Positions 53,538 through 61,073 of a DNA stretch of 64,000 nt are shown piece by piece (position 1 is the first letter of the stretch; each line of letters begins with the position of its first letter). Source of the DNA: Nitrospirota bacterium (lineage in GTDB: Bacteria > Nitrospinota_A > UBA7883 > JACRGQ01); the NCBI GenBank assembly GCA_024275955.1, contig JAJRYD010000003.1, positions 23,398 to 87,397 of the forward strand. The letters are read 5' to 3'. Under the pieces are notes generated by a model. The model was given only the letters and a program-made list of their open reading frames with translations. It did no database searches and was not told the origin of the DNA. The position numbers and the translations under genes are program-made.

Positions 53538-54188
53538 CTACCTGCCGAGTTCGCGGACATAGGCTACAAGGTCTTCGATTTCACCTTCGTTAAGGGTATC
53601 GTGCCAGCTTGGCATGTAGTCGCCTTTTCCTTCGCTAATAATTCTGGCAAGCTCTTTATCGGTTATCTTTTGTGCCTGACCAAGTTTCTCGAAATGAATC
53701 ATGTTGATTCCGATAAGGCTAGCCATCACGCCGTTCCCTTTGCCATGCTGGCCGTGACAAGCGACGCATGCCGTTTTGTATATCATTCTTCCTCTTCTCG
53801 CATCGCCCTTAAAGCTTATTCTGTGCTGGTTCAACCTTGTCAGGTAGGCGGCCAGATGGTCTATATTCGCCTTTGGAAGAGCTTCGTTCCATTGCGGCAT
53901 TTTAGAGCCTTCCATTCTTCCATACCCGCCTATTATCTTGGCAATCTCTTCCGCGCTCTTTTTGCCATACTTGTTAGTAGCCAGTTTAGCCGGCTCGACT
54001 CTCATTTTCTTCGCGAGCGGTCCTGTTGTGTTGCCGTCTTTCCCGTGGCATATCTGACAATAAGAGCGGTAAAGATGTTTGCCTATATTCGGGTCGGCGG
54101 TTCGTTTCGCGAAGGAGTTCGATGGCAAAAACATTATTGCCGCAAACAGGGTAGACAACAGAATAGATTTAACCGATAACGTCTTCAT
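53538..54188 (-). CDS. Periplasmic diheme cytochrome c
   Basis: The 216-residue protein (ATG 54188, with GGGAGAG upstream; a longer start at 54218 is less likely) has a signal peptide (SILLSTLFAAIMFLPSNSFA) and two heme sites, CQICHGKDG and CVACHGQHG, each in a cytochrome-c fold. Probable axial methionines are in GSKMPQWN and DYMPSWHD. It sits 30 bp after the ActE-like gene, so it is the likely electron acceptor of the complex. No oxidase gene follows in this window. Confidence 0.88.
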   Translation of the reverse strand: MKTLSVKSILLSTLFAAIMFLPSNSFAKRTADPNIGKHLYRSYCQICHGKDGNTTGPLAKKMRVEPAKLATNKYGKKSAEEIAKIIGGYGRMEGSKMPQWNEALPKANIDHLAAYLTRLNQHRISFKGDARRGRMIYKTACVACHGQHGKGNGVMASLIGINMIHFEKLGQAQKITDKELARIISEGKGDYMPSWHDTLNEGEIEDLVAYVRELGR

Positions 54189-54218
54189 CTTTCTCTCCCA
54201 TGAGAACCGAGTAATCAT

Positions 54219-54701
54219 TTACTTCCCCTGTAGTTTACGAAGGTACGCGGTTATTTGCCACGTTTCCTCGTCGGTCAGTTCGTTTCTGTAGTTCGGCATG
54301 CCGCCCTCTCCTTCGCTGGCGAGAATCTTTACAAAAATTTCCCCGTCCGTAAGCTCAACCGTGCTGGATTCAGTAAGGTCAAACGGCATCGTTTCCATCT
54401 TTTGGGCAACAAGCGTATCGGACCTTCCGGTCATGCCGTGGCAAATAGCGCAGTAAACATCGTAAAGAGGCTTGCCTGCCGCTTTTGCGTCGTTAGTAAA
54501 CTCAAACGGAGAGCTAAGGGTAACGCCCTCTATCTCCCTGTAATTTTCGATAAGGCCGGTTATAGGAACCGAGCGGGCAGGCTTCCATTTGCGTGGAGCT
54601 TCCTGAGTTTTAAACGAAGACTGCTCCCAAAGATCTCTATCGTAGTTTTCGCACCCAGTGCCGAGAAATGCTATCGCGAGAACTATTAGTATGCGCCTCA
54701 A
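54219..54701 (-). CDS. actE: Alternative Complex III subunit ActE (monoheme cytochrome c lipoprotein)
   Basis: The 160-residue protein has a lipobox, AIAFLGTGC, and one heme motif, YDVYCAICHGMTGR, with a probable axial Met in GGMPNYRNE. ActE is the monoheme cytochrome of the complex that passes electrons from the pentaheme subunit to soluble cytochromes. Its ATG overlaps the actD stop by 4 nt, as in other act operons. Confidence 0.85.
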   Translation of the reverse strand: MRRILIVLAIAFLGTGCENYDRDLWEQSSFKTQEAPRKWKPARSVPITGLIENYREIEGVTLSSPFEFTNDAKAAGKPLYDVYCAICHGMTGRSDTLVAQKMETMPFDLTESSTVELTDGEIFVKILASEGEGGMPNYRNELTDEETWQITAYLRKLQGK

Positions 54702-55216
54702 TAGTCTCCCCTCCCGTTCTTTATTCCTATCGCCCCGTGGCTGTTGAATATATCTTCCACCTTACTTGCCTGCGAGCTGTCTTCGCACTGCACAAGAACC
54801 CCTATCCTCCCGTTGCTTATCTCTTCGTCGTAAGCAAGGTCTGTCCAGTTAGGAAGCCTTGCAAACCAGAAAAGGCTTAAAAAAGAACCAAGCACTATTC
54901 CAAGGTTGGTTGTTTCATAACAGATAAGCGCGACGACCGGAAAGGAAACAGGATCTTTTCCGCCGACGTTGAGGTTTATAATCCACTGCGTCCAGCCGGC
55001 AATAAACAGGCCGGCGCAAAGCCCAAGCAGGCCGCCGACAAACGCCACCTTCCATATGGGCGGATGAAAATCCTCGTGGAAGTAGGCACCGTCCGGGTAA
55101 GGGCCGGCGGTAAGCAGGCTTATATCTTTTTTCTCTATCGAAAGGTCGAGAATCGGGCCGGCAGTTTTGGCCGTTTTCTCGATGCTGTCAAAAAGACCGA
55201 GTACTGTAGGCTTCAT
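54698..55216 (-). CDS. actD: Alternative Complex III subunit ActD (DUF3341)
   Basis: The 172-residue protein has two membrane helices (FVGGLLGLCAGLFIAGWTQW and FPVVALICYETTNLGIVLGSF) flanked by cytoplasmic domains, the DUF3341 plan. It anchors and shapes the complex. It overlaps actC by one base (TGATG) and actE by four. Confidence 0.86.
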   Translation of the reverse strand: MKPTVLGLFDSIEKTAKTAGPILDLSIEKKDISLLTAGPYPDGAYFHEDFHPPIWKVAFVGGLLGLCAGLFIAGWTQWIINLNVGGKDPVSFPVVALICYETTNLGIVLGSFLSLFWFARLPNWTDLAYDEEISNGRIGVLVQCEDSSQASKVEDIFNSHGAIGIKNGRGDY

Positions 55217-56676
55217 CAGTGCGCCTCCGGATTTCCGTACACGCGTACATGAGTGTTTCCAACTGCCATATCGGCGGTAAGCACCTTGCCTTCCCTAACA
55301 TCGGCAATGGTAACTATAGGCATTAGTTTTATAAAGACAGCGTAGAGCAGGAAGAAATATGCGAACGCTCCGCACGCTATCGAAATTTCTACAAACGATG
55401 GAGTATAGTCTGTCCATGTGAACGGGTTGTCGCGGTGGCTGAGTACCGGAACGACTATAAGGTAGCGCTCTATATACATAGCCAAGTTTACCCACGCTGT
55501 AATTCCAAAAAGCATTACAGGGCTGTTTCTTATCCTATTCCACGAAAGACCGCAGATAGTGATAACAGAGCAACTAAGCATCAGCCATGCGTGTACCCCG
55601 AACCTGTGATGCTCCCAGCTTCTGACAGCCTGCTCGGCAGGATTATTAGCATACCAAGCAACAAGGAAATCGGTAAAGTAAAAGTATGTCCAGATAATCG
55701 ACATAAGTAAAAGCATTTTTGAAAGGTTCGCAAGATGCACAACTTTTATTATTTTATCAAGACCAAAAACCCACCTAAGAAGTATCATCAAGGTAATAAC
55801 ACCAGCGACGCCGGAATAGATGGCACCGACAACAAAGTAAGGACCGAATATGGTGGTGTGCCAGATAGGCGTAATCGACATCGCGAAATCCCACGATACG
55901 ATAGTATGAACGGAAGGCGCTATAAGCAAAACGAATACCGCCAAGAGCATCGAAACCTTTTCGTAAACCAGCCATTGCCTGTGGGTGCCTCTCCAGCCAA
56001 GCGCTAGAACTCTAAAATATATTTTACGCCAATGGTTCTTTGGGCAGAGGTCGCGCGCGAGAGCTATATCGGGCAAAAGGCCGACGTAAAGAAATATAGA
56101 CGAAGCGGTAAGGTAAACGGTAATCGCCGTCATATCCCACGCAAGCGGGCTTCTAAGGTTGGGCCAAAGCTCCCGCTGGTTTGGAAGCGGAAACATATAA
56201 TAAACACGCCACAGCCTACCAACATGGATAAGCGGAAACATGCCGGCAACAAGCAGTGAGAAGGTGGTCATCGCTTCCGCGCCCCTTAGTATCGGCCTTC
56301 TCCAGTTTGCCTTTACAAGCCTTAGTATGGAAGAGACCATAGTGCCGGAATGGGAAACACCAACCCAGAATACAAAGGTAGCTATATACATACCCCAAAA
56401 AACCGGATGGTTAAGATTCGCGACACCCATGCCGGTAATAATCTGGAAACCCCATGCAGCGGCGCCAAAAGCAACGATAGAAGCAAGCGAAAGGGTAAAG
56501 ATAAACCATGCCTTAGTGGTAAGGAACATCGGCAAAAGCGACTGCTGGTTAAGGCTGTCTTCCGAGATGCTAAGGTCGACATCCGGGCCGTTAGCGACAT
56601 TCGCGTCTACCGACCTTTTAAGACCATCCTCAAAATTGGGGAGATGTTTTACATCAACGTCTTCGTTTGAAGCCAT
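55216..56676 (-). CDS. actC: Alternative Complex III subunit ActC (NrfD/PsrC family)
   Basis: The 486-residue membrane protein has about ten helices and the NrfD-family stretch FVFWVGVSHSGTMVSSILRL. Other conserved parts are WRRPILRGAEAMTTFSL and WVNLAMYIERYLIVVPVL. It binds menaquinol in the membrane. It is encoded between the Fe-S subunit gene (3 bp gap) and actD. No second NrfD-type gene (ActF) is seen in this window. Confidence 0.9.
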   Translation of the reverse strand: MASNEDVDVKHLPNFEDGLKRSVDANVANGPDVDLSISEDSLNQQSLLPMFLTTKAWFIFTLSLASIVAFGAAAWGFQIITGMGVANLNHPVFWGMYIATFVFWVGVSHSGTMVSSILRLVKANWRRPILRGAEAMTTFSLLVAGMFPLIHVGRLWRVYYMFPLPNQRELWPNLRSPLAWDMTAITVYLTASSIFLYVGLLPDIALARDLCPKNHWRKIYFRVLALGWRGTHRQWLVYEKVSMLLAVFVLLIAPSVHTIVSWDFAMSITPIWHTTIFGPYFVVGAIYSGVAGVITLMILLRWVFGLDKIIKVVHLANLSKMLLLMSIIWTYFYFTDFLVAWYANNPAEQAVRSWEHHRFGVHAWLMLSCSVITICGLSWNRIRNSPVMLFGITAWVNLAMYIERYLIVVPVLSHRDNPFTWTDYTPSFVEISIACGAFAYFFLLYAVFIKLMPIVTIADVREGKVLTADMAVGNTHVRVYGNPEAH

Positions 56677-56679
56677 CTG

Positions 56680-57456
56680 CTATGCCCCCCCTTTAAGATA
56701 TATTACCGAAGTTTCAAGACCATGCGACTCAAGAAGCCTGTGGCGGCGTTTGCTTTTGGCAAGCGAATGAACCTTGCTGTCAGGGTCGTTCACGTTGCCA
56801 AAGGTAATCGCGCCGGTAGGACAGCTCTGCCCACATGCCGGCATAATGTCGCCGTCCTTGACAACCCTTCCCTCATCTTTGGCATTATCTTTGCCGCGCC
56901 TTATACGCTGAATACAAAAGGTACATTTTTCCATGATGCCTTTTTCGCGTATCGATACATCAGGGTTCAACTGCTCATCAAGCGGCTTTCTAAACACATA
57001 ATCCTTTTTTCTAAAAGCAGGTATGTAGCCGTAATAATCTTTCTCATCAAAGAAATCGAACCAGTTGAACTTTCTTACCCCGTAAGGGCAGTTATTTCCG
57101 CAAAACCGTGTGCCTATACAACGGTTGTAGATCATCGCGTTGAGCCCTTCAGGGTTATGGTAGGTGGCAAAGACAGGGCAGACAGGCTCGCATGGAGCGT
57201 TGCCGCAATGCTGGCACATCATCGGAAGAAATACTGTTCTTATATTCGGCCATTCGCCTTCAAAGTAGCGCTCTATTCTGAGCCAAGACATTCTTCTGCT
57301 CTGGAGAGCTATTTTCTCTCCCACAACCGCCACATTGTTTTCCGCCTGACAACTAACGGCGCAAGCACCGCAACCGTTGCATTTGTCCAGATCTATAACC
57401 ATTACCCATTTGTAATCGTTGTCGCGATGCGTGTTAAACGACCAAGATATACCCAC
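56680..57456 (-). CDS. actB2: Alternative Complex III Fe-S subunit (ActB2)
   Basis: The 258-residue protein contains ferredoxin-like cysteine groups: DLDKCNGCGACAVSCQAENN, MMCQHCGNAPCEPVCPV, CIGTRFCGNNCPYGVRKF and EKCTFCIQRI...CGQSCPTGAI, for three or four Fe-S clusters. It starts with GTG at 57456, with GGGAG upstream, 17 bp after the molybdopterin-like subunit gene. In many act operons this domain is fused to that subunit; here it is a separate gene. A start-stop pair on each side argues against a frameshift. Confidence 0.87.
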   Translation of the reverse strand: MGISWSFNTHRDNDYKWVMVIDLDKCNGCGACAVSCQAENNVAVVGEKIALQSRRMSWLRIERYFEGEWPNIRTVFLPMMCQHCGNAPCEPVCPVFATYHNPEGLNAMIYNRCIGTRFCGNNCPYGVRKFNWFDFFDEKDYYGYIPAFRKKDYVFRKPLDEQLNPDVSIREKGIMEKCTFCIQRIRRGKDNAKDEGRVVKDGDIMPACGQSCPTGAITFGNVNDPDSKVHSLAKSKRRHRLLESHGLETSVIYLKGGA

Positions 57457-57472
57457 CTATGTAATCTCCCAG

Positions 57473-59689
57473 CTACAGTTGGAACACTTCAGTTTCATAT
57501 TGACCTTCAGGATGACCTTCTCGAACCATCTTCTTTTTCCGGCCGGTTTTAGTAATCTTTACCCGGATGCCTCTGTACGCAGGTTCATCCATGCCGTTTA
57601 TGGCAAAGTCGCCGATAAGGTTCATCGGGTTGGCACCCCTGCCGCTAGCTTCATGCCCAAAAGAGCTATGCCCATACCCAAAAGGCACCGCAATGGTATC
57701 GGGACCGATACCGGGATATATGTAAGCTGGAGCTTCTATCGAACCAAAAGGCGATTCAACTTTTAAAATATCGCCGTCATGTATACCTTCTTTCAAAGCG
57801 GCCTTCGGGTTTATCTCTACCCATGATGTCCAACAAAGCGTAGTCATAGGCTCCGGCATTTCCTGAAGCCACGGAAGGTTGGCGCTACTGCCGTCACCGA
57901 TATTAACCGTACGGTATGGATGCAGATAAAAAGAGAACTCGGTACCGCCGGCAAAACCGGCGTTGCTTATAGCAACCGGCTCAACAGTTTCCGACATGTA
58001 AGAACGCTTATCGGCATCCCCGTTTTTAGCATCGTCCCACCAGCCGCCGTTTTGCAAAAGCTTTTCCCATACTTTATTTTCGTTATGCCCCTCAAGCCCG
58101 ATGTCGAGCTGTAACGACCTTATCATCTCTCTTATAAGCTCCTCTGTGTTCGCCACGCCGATACCGGCACCCGCCTTTGCCGATGCTTTTATCAAAACAT
58201 CGCCAGACTGAATGATTCCGGCGTCAGGGTTCACGACAGGCTGTATCGTGTTCAGCACAGGAACGCCGTGAGGATAATCGACAACCTGAGCCGACCATGA
58301 TTCCAGAAAATGAAGATCCGGCAGTACAAGGTCGGCATACAGGGAGGTGCTGTTAAGGAAACAGCCGAACTGCGCAACAAACCGAGTCTCAGACAACGCC
58401 TCTTTCATCTTCAGCTGAGGAGGCGTGGTATGAACAGGATCGGAATTTATAATTATTCCAAGCGCCGCGGTTTTAGCCTTTGCCGCCACCTTTTTTAACG
58501 CGCTGTATTCCATCACGCTTGGAGAAACACCGATAAAGTTTTTAATCTTTTCGTAAAGAGCGGTATCTGTGGCTGGCATCGAAGAATGGATACCCTGCTC
58601 AGCCGCAATCCTTACAAGAAGGAAATTAAGAAAGTTCACCGCTTTAAGCGAGTCAACTCCGTTTGTGTGCGAAGCAAGGTCTTCGCCCGGTATAACGACG
58701 GAAGGAAGATGCTCGACAAGTGTCTTTGCGATACGCGCGACATCTTTGCCCGCGACACCTGTAATTCTTGTAGCCGCTTCCGGCGTATCGTTTTGGAGTG
58801 CCTCCACCCACGCAGATTTTTCAACGGCAGGGATGTTCTTTAAGAAGCTATACTTGTTAACCATATTCAGCACTTCATGCGCTACCGCGTTTGCGAGGTT
58901 GCCAAGAGTTCCCTGTTTAGCGGCTATAAAGTGATCGGCGTTTGCCGCAGTCATAGAAAGCCTTGAGCCGGCATAAATCAGCTGGCCTCTTCTTGTTATA
59001 TCTTTGTTACCGCGCATCTGCCCGTAAGCCCAGCTAAAGTGAACAGGCGAAAACCCGCTCTCAAAAATATCGGCACCAAGGAGAAGCACCGAACCGGCAT
59101 CGGCCATCTGGTAGTACGGAGCGCCGCTACCGGTGCGCGACGCGGCGACATGGCTAGCTGTGCCGTTAATGCCGGGAACAGCAAAACTATCTGAACCGAG
59201 ATTGGCAAGAACCTTGCCGGCAATCGCCGCGTTCATGTCGGTACTGCTTCCGGCTAAAACGTAGGAACCTTTTTCTTTGCCTTTTTTCATATTCGCGGTA
59301 AGAAGCGCTATCGCTTCATCCCATGTGACAGGCTTAAAGCTGTTGGAGCCTTTCGCGCCGTCTCTTACCATTGGGGTTTTTATTCTTTCCGGGTGGTAAA
59401 GCTGTTGGACAGCCGCCTGCCCGCGCGCGCAGACACCGCCGTTATTGACAGGATGGTTTGGGTTGCCTTCTATCTTCTTTGCCCTGCCTTCGACGATTCT
59501 TACCTTAACCCCGCAACCGGCATCGCACATACCGCAGGTAGTGTTGTACCACCAACCTTCAACAGGGTTGATGCCTTCGTCGGGCGGAATCGCGAATGGA
59601 ATTATCTTTTGCGCAATCTGTCCGCAAGAGCCTGTAAGCCCCGCCACCGCGGTGGCAGAACCAAGTTTTATAAAAGATCGCCTATCCAT
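57473..59689 (-). CDS. actB1: Alternative Complex III molybdopterin-oxidoreductase-like subunit (ActB1)
   Basis: The 738-residue protein has an export signal with twin arginines (MDRRSFIKLGSATAVAGLTG, then SC). It carries the pattern C-x2-C-x3-C-x27-C (CGMCDAGCG ... GGVCARG), which in molybdo-enzymes holds a [4Fe-4S] cluster. The rest follows the molybdopterin fold (AVAHEVLNMV, INSDPVHTTPPQLKMKEAL, LPDLHFLESWSAQVVDYP). Most described ActB B1 domains carry no cofactor, as I recall, so the full Cys set is notable. It is exported, probably folded, by Tat. Confidence 0.86.
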   Translation of the reverse strand: MDRRSFIKLGSATAVAGLTGSCGQIAQKIIPFAIPPDEGINPVEGWWYNTTCGMCDAGCGVKVRIVEGRAKKIEGNPNHPVNNGGVCARGQAAVQQLYHPERIKTPMVRDGAKGSNSFKPVTWDEAIALLTANMKKGKEKGSYVLAGSSTDMNAAIAGKVLANLGSDSFAVPGINGTASHVAASRTGSGAPYYQMADAGSVLLLGADIFESGFSPVHFSWAYGQMRGNKDITRRGQLIYAGSRLSMTAANADHFIAAKQGTLGNLANAVAHEVLNMVNKYSFLKNIPAVEKSAWVEALQNDTPEAATRITGVAGKDVARIAKTLVEHLPSVVIPGEDLASHTNGVDSLKAVNFLNFLLVRIAAEQGIHSSMPATDTALYEKIKNFIGVSPSVMEYSALKKVAAKAKTAALGIIINSDPVHTTPPQLKMKEALSETRFVAQFGCFLNSTSLYADLVLPDLHFLESWSAQVVDYPHGVPVLNTIQPVVNPDAGIIQSGDVLIKASAKAGAGIGVANTEELIREMIRSLQLDIGLEGHNENKVWEKLLQNGGWWDDAKNGDADKRSYMSETVEPVAISNAGFAGGTEFSFYLHPYRTVNIGDGSSANLPWLQEMPEPMTTLCWTSWVEINPKAALKEGIHDGDILKVESPFGSIEAPAYIYPGIGPDTIAVPFGYGHSSFGHEASGRGANPMNLIGDFAINGMDEPAYRGIRVKITKTGRKKKMVREGHPEGQYETEVFQL

Positions 59690-59707
59690 ATTTTTTCCTT
59701 AACCTCT

Positions 59708-60268
59708 TTATGAGTGGCATGTATAACAATCGGTCGGTGCTTTGTTGTCCTGATGACAATTAAGACAAAAACCCATTTTATGCTCATTTACCTTCCCGAC
59801 AACTTCCATCGTCTCAACAGGGCCATGACATTCCTGACATGCGAACCCCTTTTTAATATGCCGCTTATGGCTAAACCATACATGATCCGGAAGATCGTAA
59901 ACCCTGTTCCACTCTATTGGAGTGTTTGTTTCTATATTCTTTTTAAGAGCGGTTATCGCGGGAGACTGTTTGGTTAGGTTTGCGTGGCAGTTGTCGCAGG
60001 TCTTAAGCGAAGGAACGCCGGCCATCTCCGAGCGTCTCGCGTAAGTGTGACAATACTGACACGGCACCTTCATATCGCCGGCATGGAGCTTGTGAGAAAA
60101 AGCTATCGGCTGTTCTGGAGTAAATGTAGATAAAGAAAGAATAGGCCCGTTGTAGAAATAGACAACCTTATAGGTAAGCACTCCGCCAATAAATATCACC
60201 AAGACCATGATAAGCCTGGCTGTTATTGATGTCGGTATCAGCGATGCGGTAGTTCTTGAATACCCCAT
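59708..60268 (-). CDS. actA: Alternative Complex III subunit ActA (pentaheme cytochrome c)
   Basis: The 186-residue protein has one N-terminal membrane anchor (~18-42, LIMVLVIFIGGVLTYKVVYF) and five CxxCH heme sites: CQYCH, CDNCH, CQECH, CLNCH and CYTCH. It is the first gene of the operon and takes electrons from the Fe-S subunit. It has five motifs, whereas QrcA of the related Qrc complex has six as I recall, so it fits ActA better. Confidence 0.9.
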   Translation of the reverse strand: MGYSRTTASLIPTSITARLIMVLVIFIGGVLTYKVVYFYNGPILSLSTFTPEQPIAFSHKLHAGDMKVPCQYCHTYARRSEMAGVPSLKTCDNCHANLTKQSPAITALKKNIETNTPIEWNRVYDLPDHVWFSHKRHIKKGFACQECHGPVETMEVVGKVNEHKMGFCLNCHQDNKAPTDCYTCHS

Positions 60269-60565
60269 AATCTCCTGCTACTAAATTCACCCCACAAATT
60301 TAAATACGCCGCTCCTCCAGTATATCAGCCACCCCCCGATTCCGAAAACTGGAAAAACGAAAGACAGTCTAAACGAAAGAAAAGACGAATGGAAGGGGTA
60401 AAACAAAAAAAAACTGATTTTATGCAAAAAATTTTTATGAAATGCGGATGGAAAAACAAGAAATTAAGAAATTTGCTGGAGATTTTAGGTTAGATATAGG
60501 CATATTCCCATTTACCGGCATGCTTTATAAAACTGGCCCAGCCGCACCTGCAAAAACAACCTTTA

Positions 60566-60694
60566 GGGGGCTGTTGCCGAATGGCATAAATTCGATTTTT
60601 CCACAAATCGCCAATCTCTAAAACCTCTCTTTTAAAGAAGTTAGAAAATAAATTTCCCTTTTCAATGCTCAAAAAACTCTTTTGGAAACAGTCC
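60566..60694 (+). mobile_element. MITE-like element copy H (129 bp), TSD CTTTA
   Basis: Left end GGGGGCTGTTGCCGAA, right end TTTTGGAAACAGTCC. Exact CTTTA repeats lie at 60561-60565 and 60695-60699. Same subgroup as copies A and D. Confidence 0.85.
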
Positions 60695-60891
60695 CTTTAG
60701 ATAGAATCATTCCAAATGTTCTACCGCCAGCACTCCGCCGCTGTTTGCGATAACTTCTTGAAATATCTGAACATTGCCTGCTTTTACGGCGAAATGCCTG
60801 TAAATAAGATATCTTTGTATGGGGCGGTCTAAATATCGCTTACTTTTATACCGCAACATGCCGGCTTTCGCTTAATTTTGCTATCAATTTA

Positions 60892-60900
60892 TGGTAGAAT
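60892..60900 (+). promoter_or_regulatory. Candidate extended -10 promoter for the large lipoprotein
   Basis: TG-G-TAGAAT with a poor -35 (TTAATT at 60872). Start near 60907; the leader would be about 167 nt. Confidence 0.35.
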
Positions 60901-61073
60901 GCACCGAGTTGGCTTTGGATTTTGTGGAGTTTAAAAAGTAAAAAAACTGGAGTTTTTGGGTAGCTTTATGGTGGAGTTGCTCTTGATAGGCATCGGTAGA
61001 ATAGCTTTCTGCTTAGAAGCACGGTGTAGCTTGGTAAATTCTGATTAAAAATTTTCTTACATGGGGATTTGTT

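Larger units (their letters stand above)
60269..61073. other. 0.8-kb intergenic stretch with MITE and long leader
   Basis: It contains MITE copy H, a probable extended -10 (TG-G-TAGAAT at 60892-60900) for the downstream lipoprotein, and then a leader of about 165 nt in which I see no known riboswitch fold. No coding frame is supported. Confidence 0.5.

Noticed and set aside
56680..59689. ActB1/ActB2 as one gene broken by a frameshift
   Set aside because: ActB1 ends at a natural domain boundary, and ActB2 has its own GTG with GGGAG at the right distance; split ActB is compatible with related complexes.
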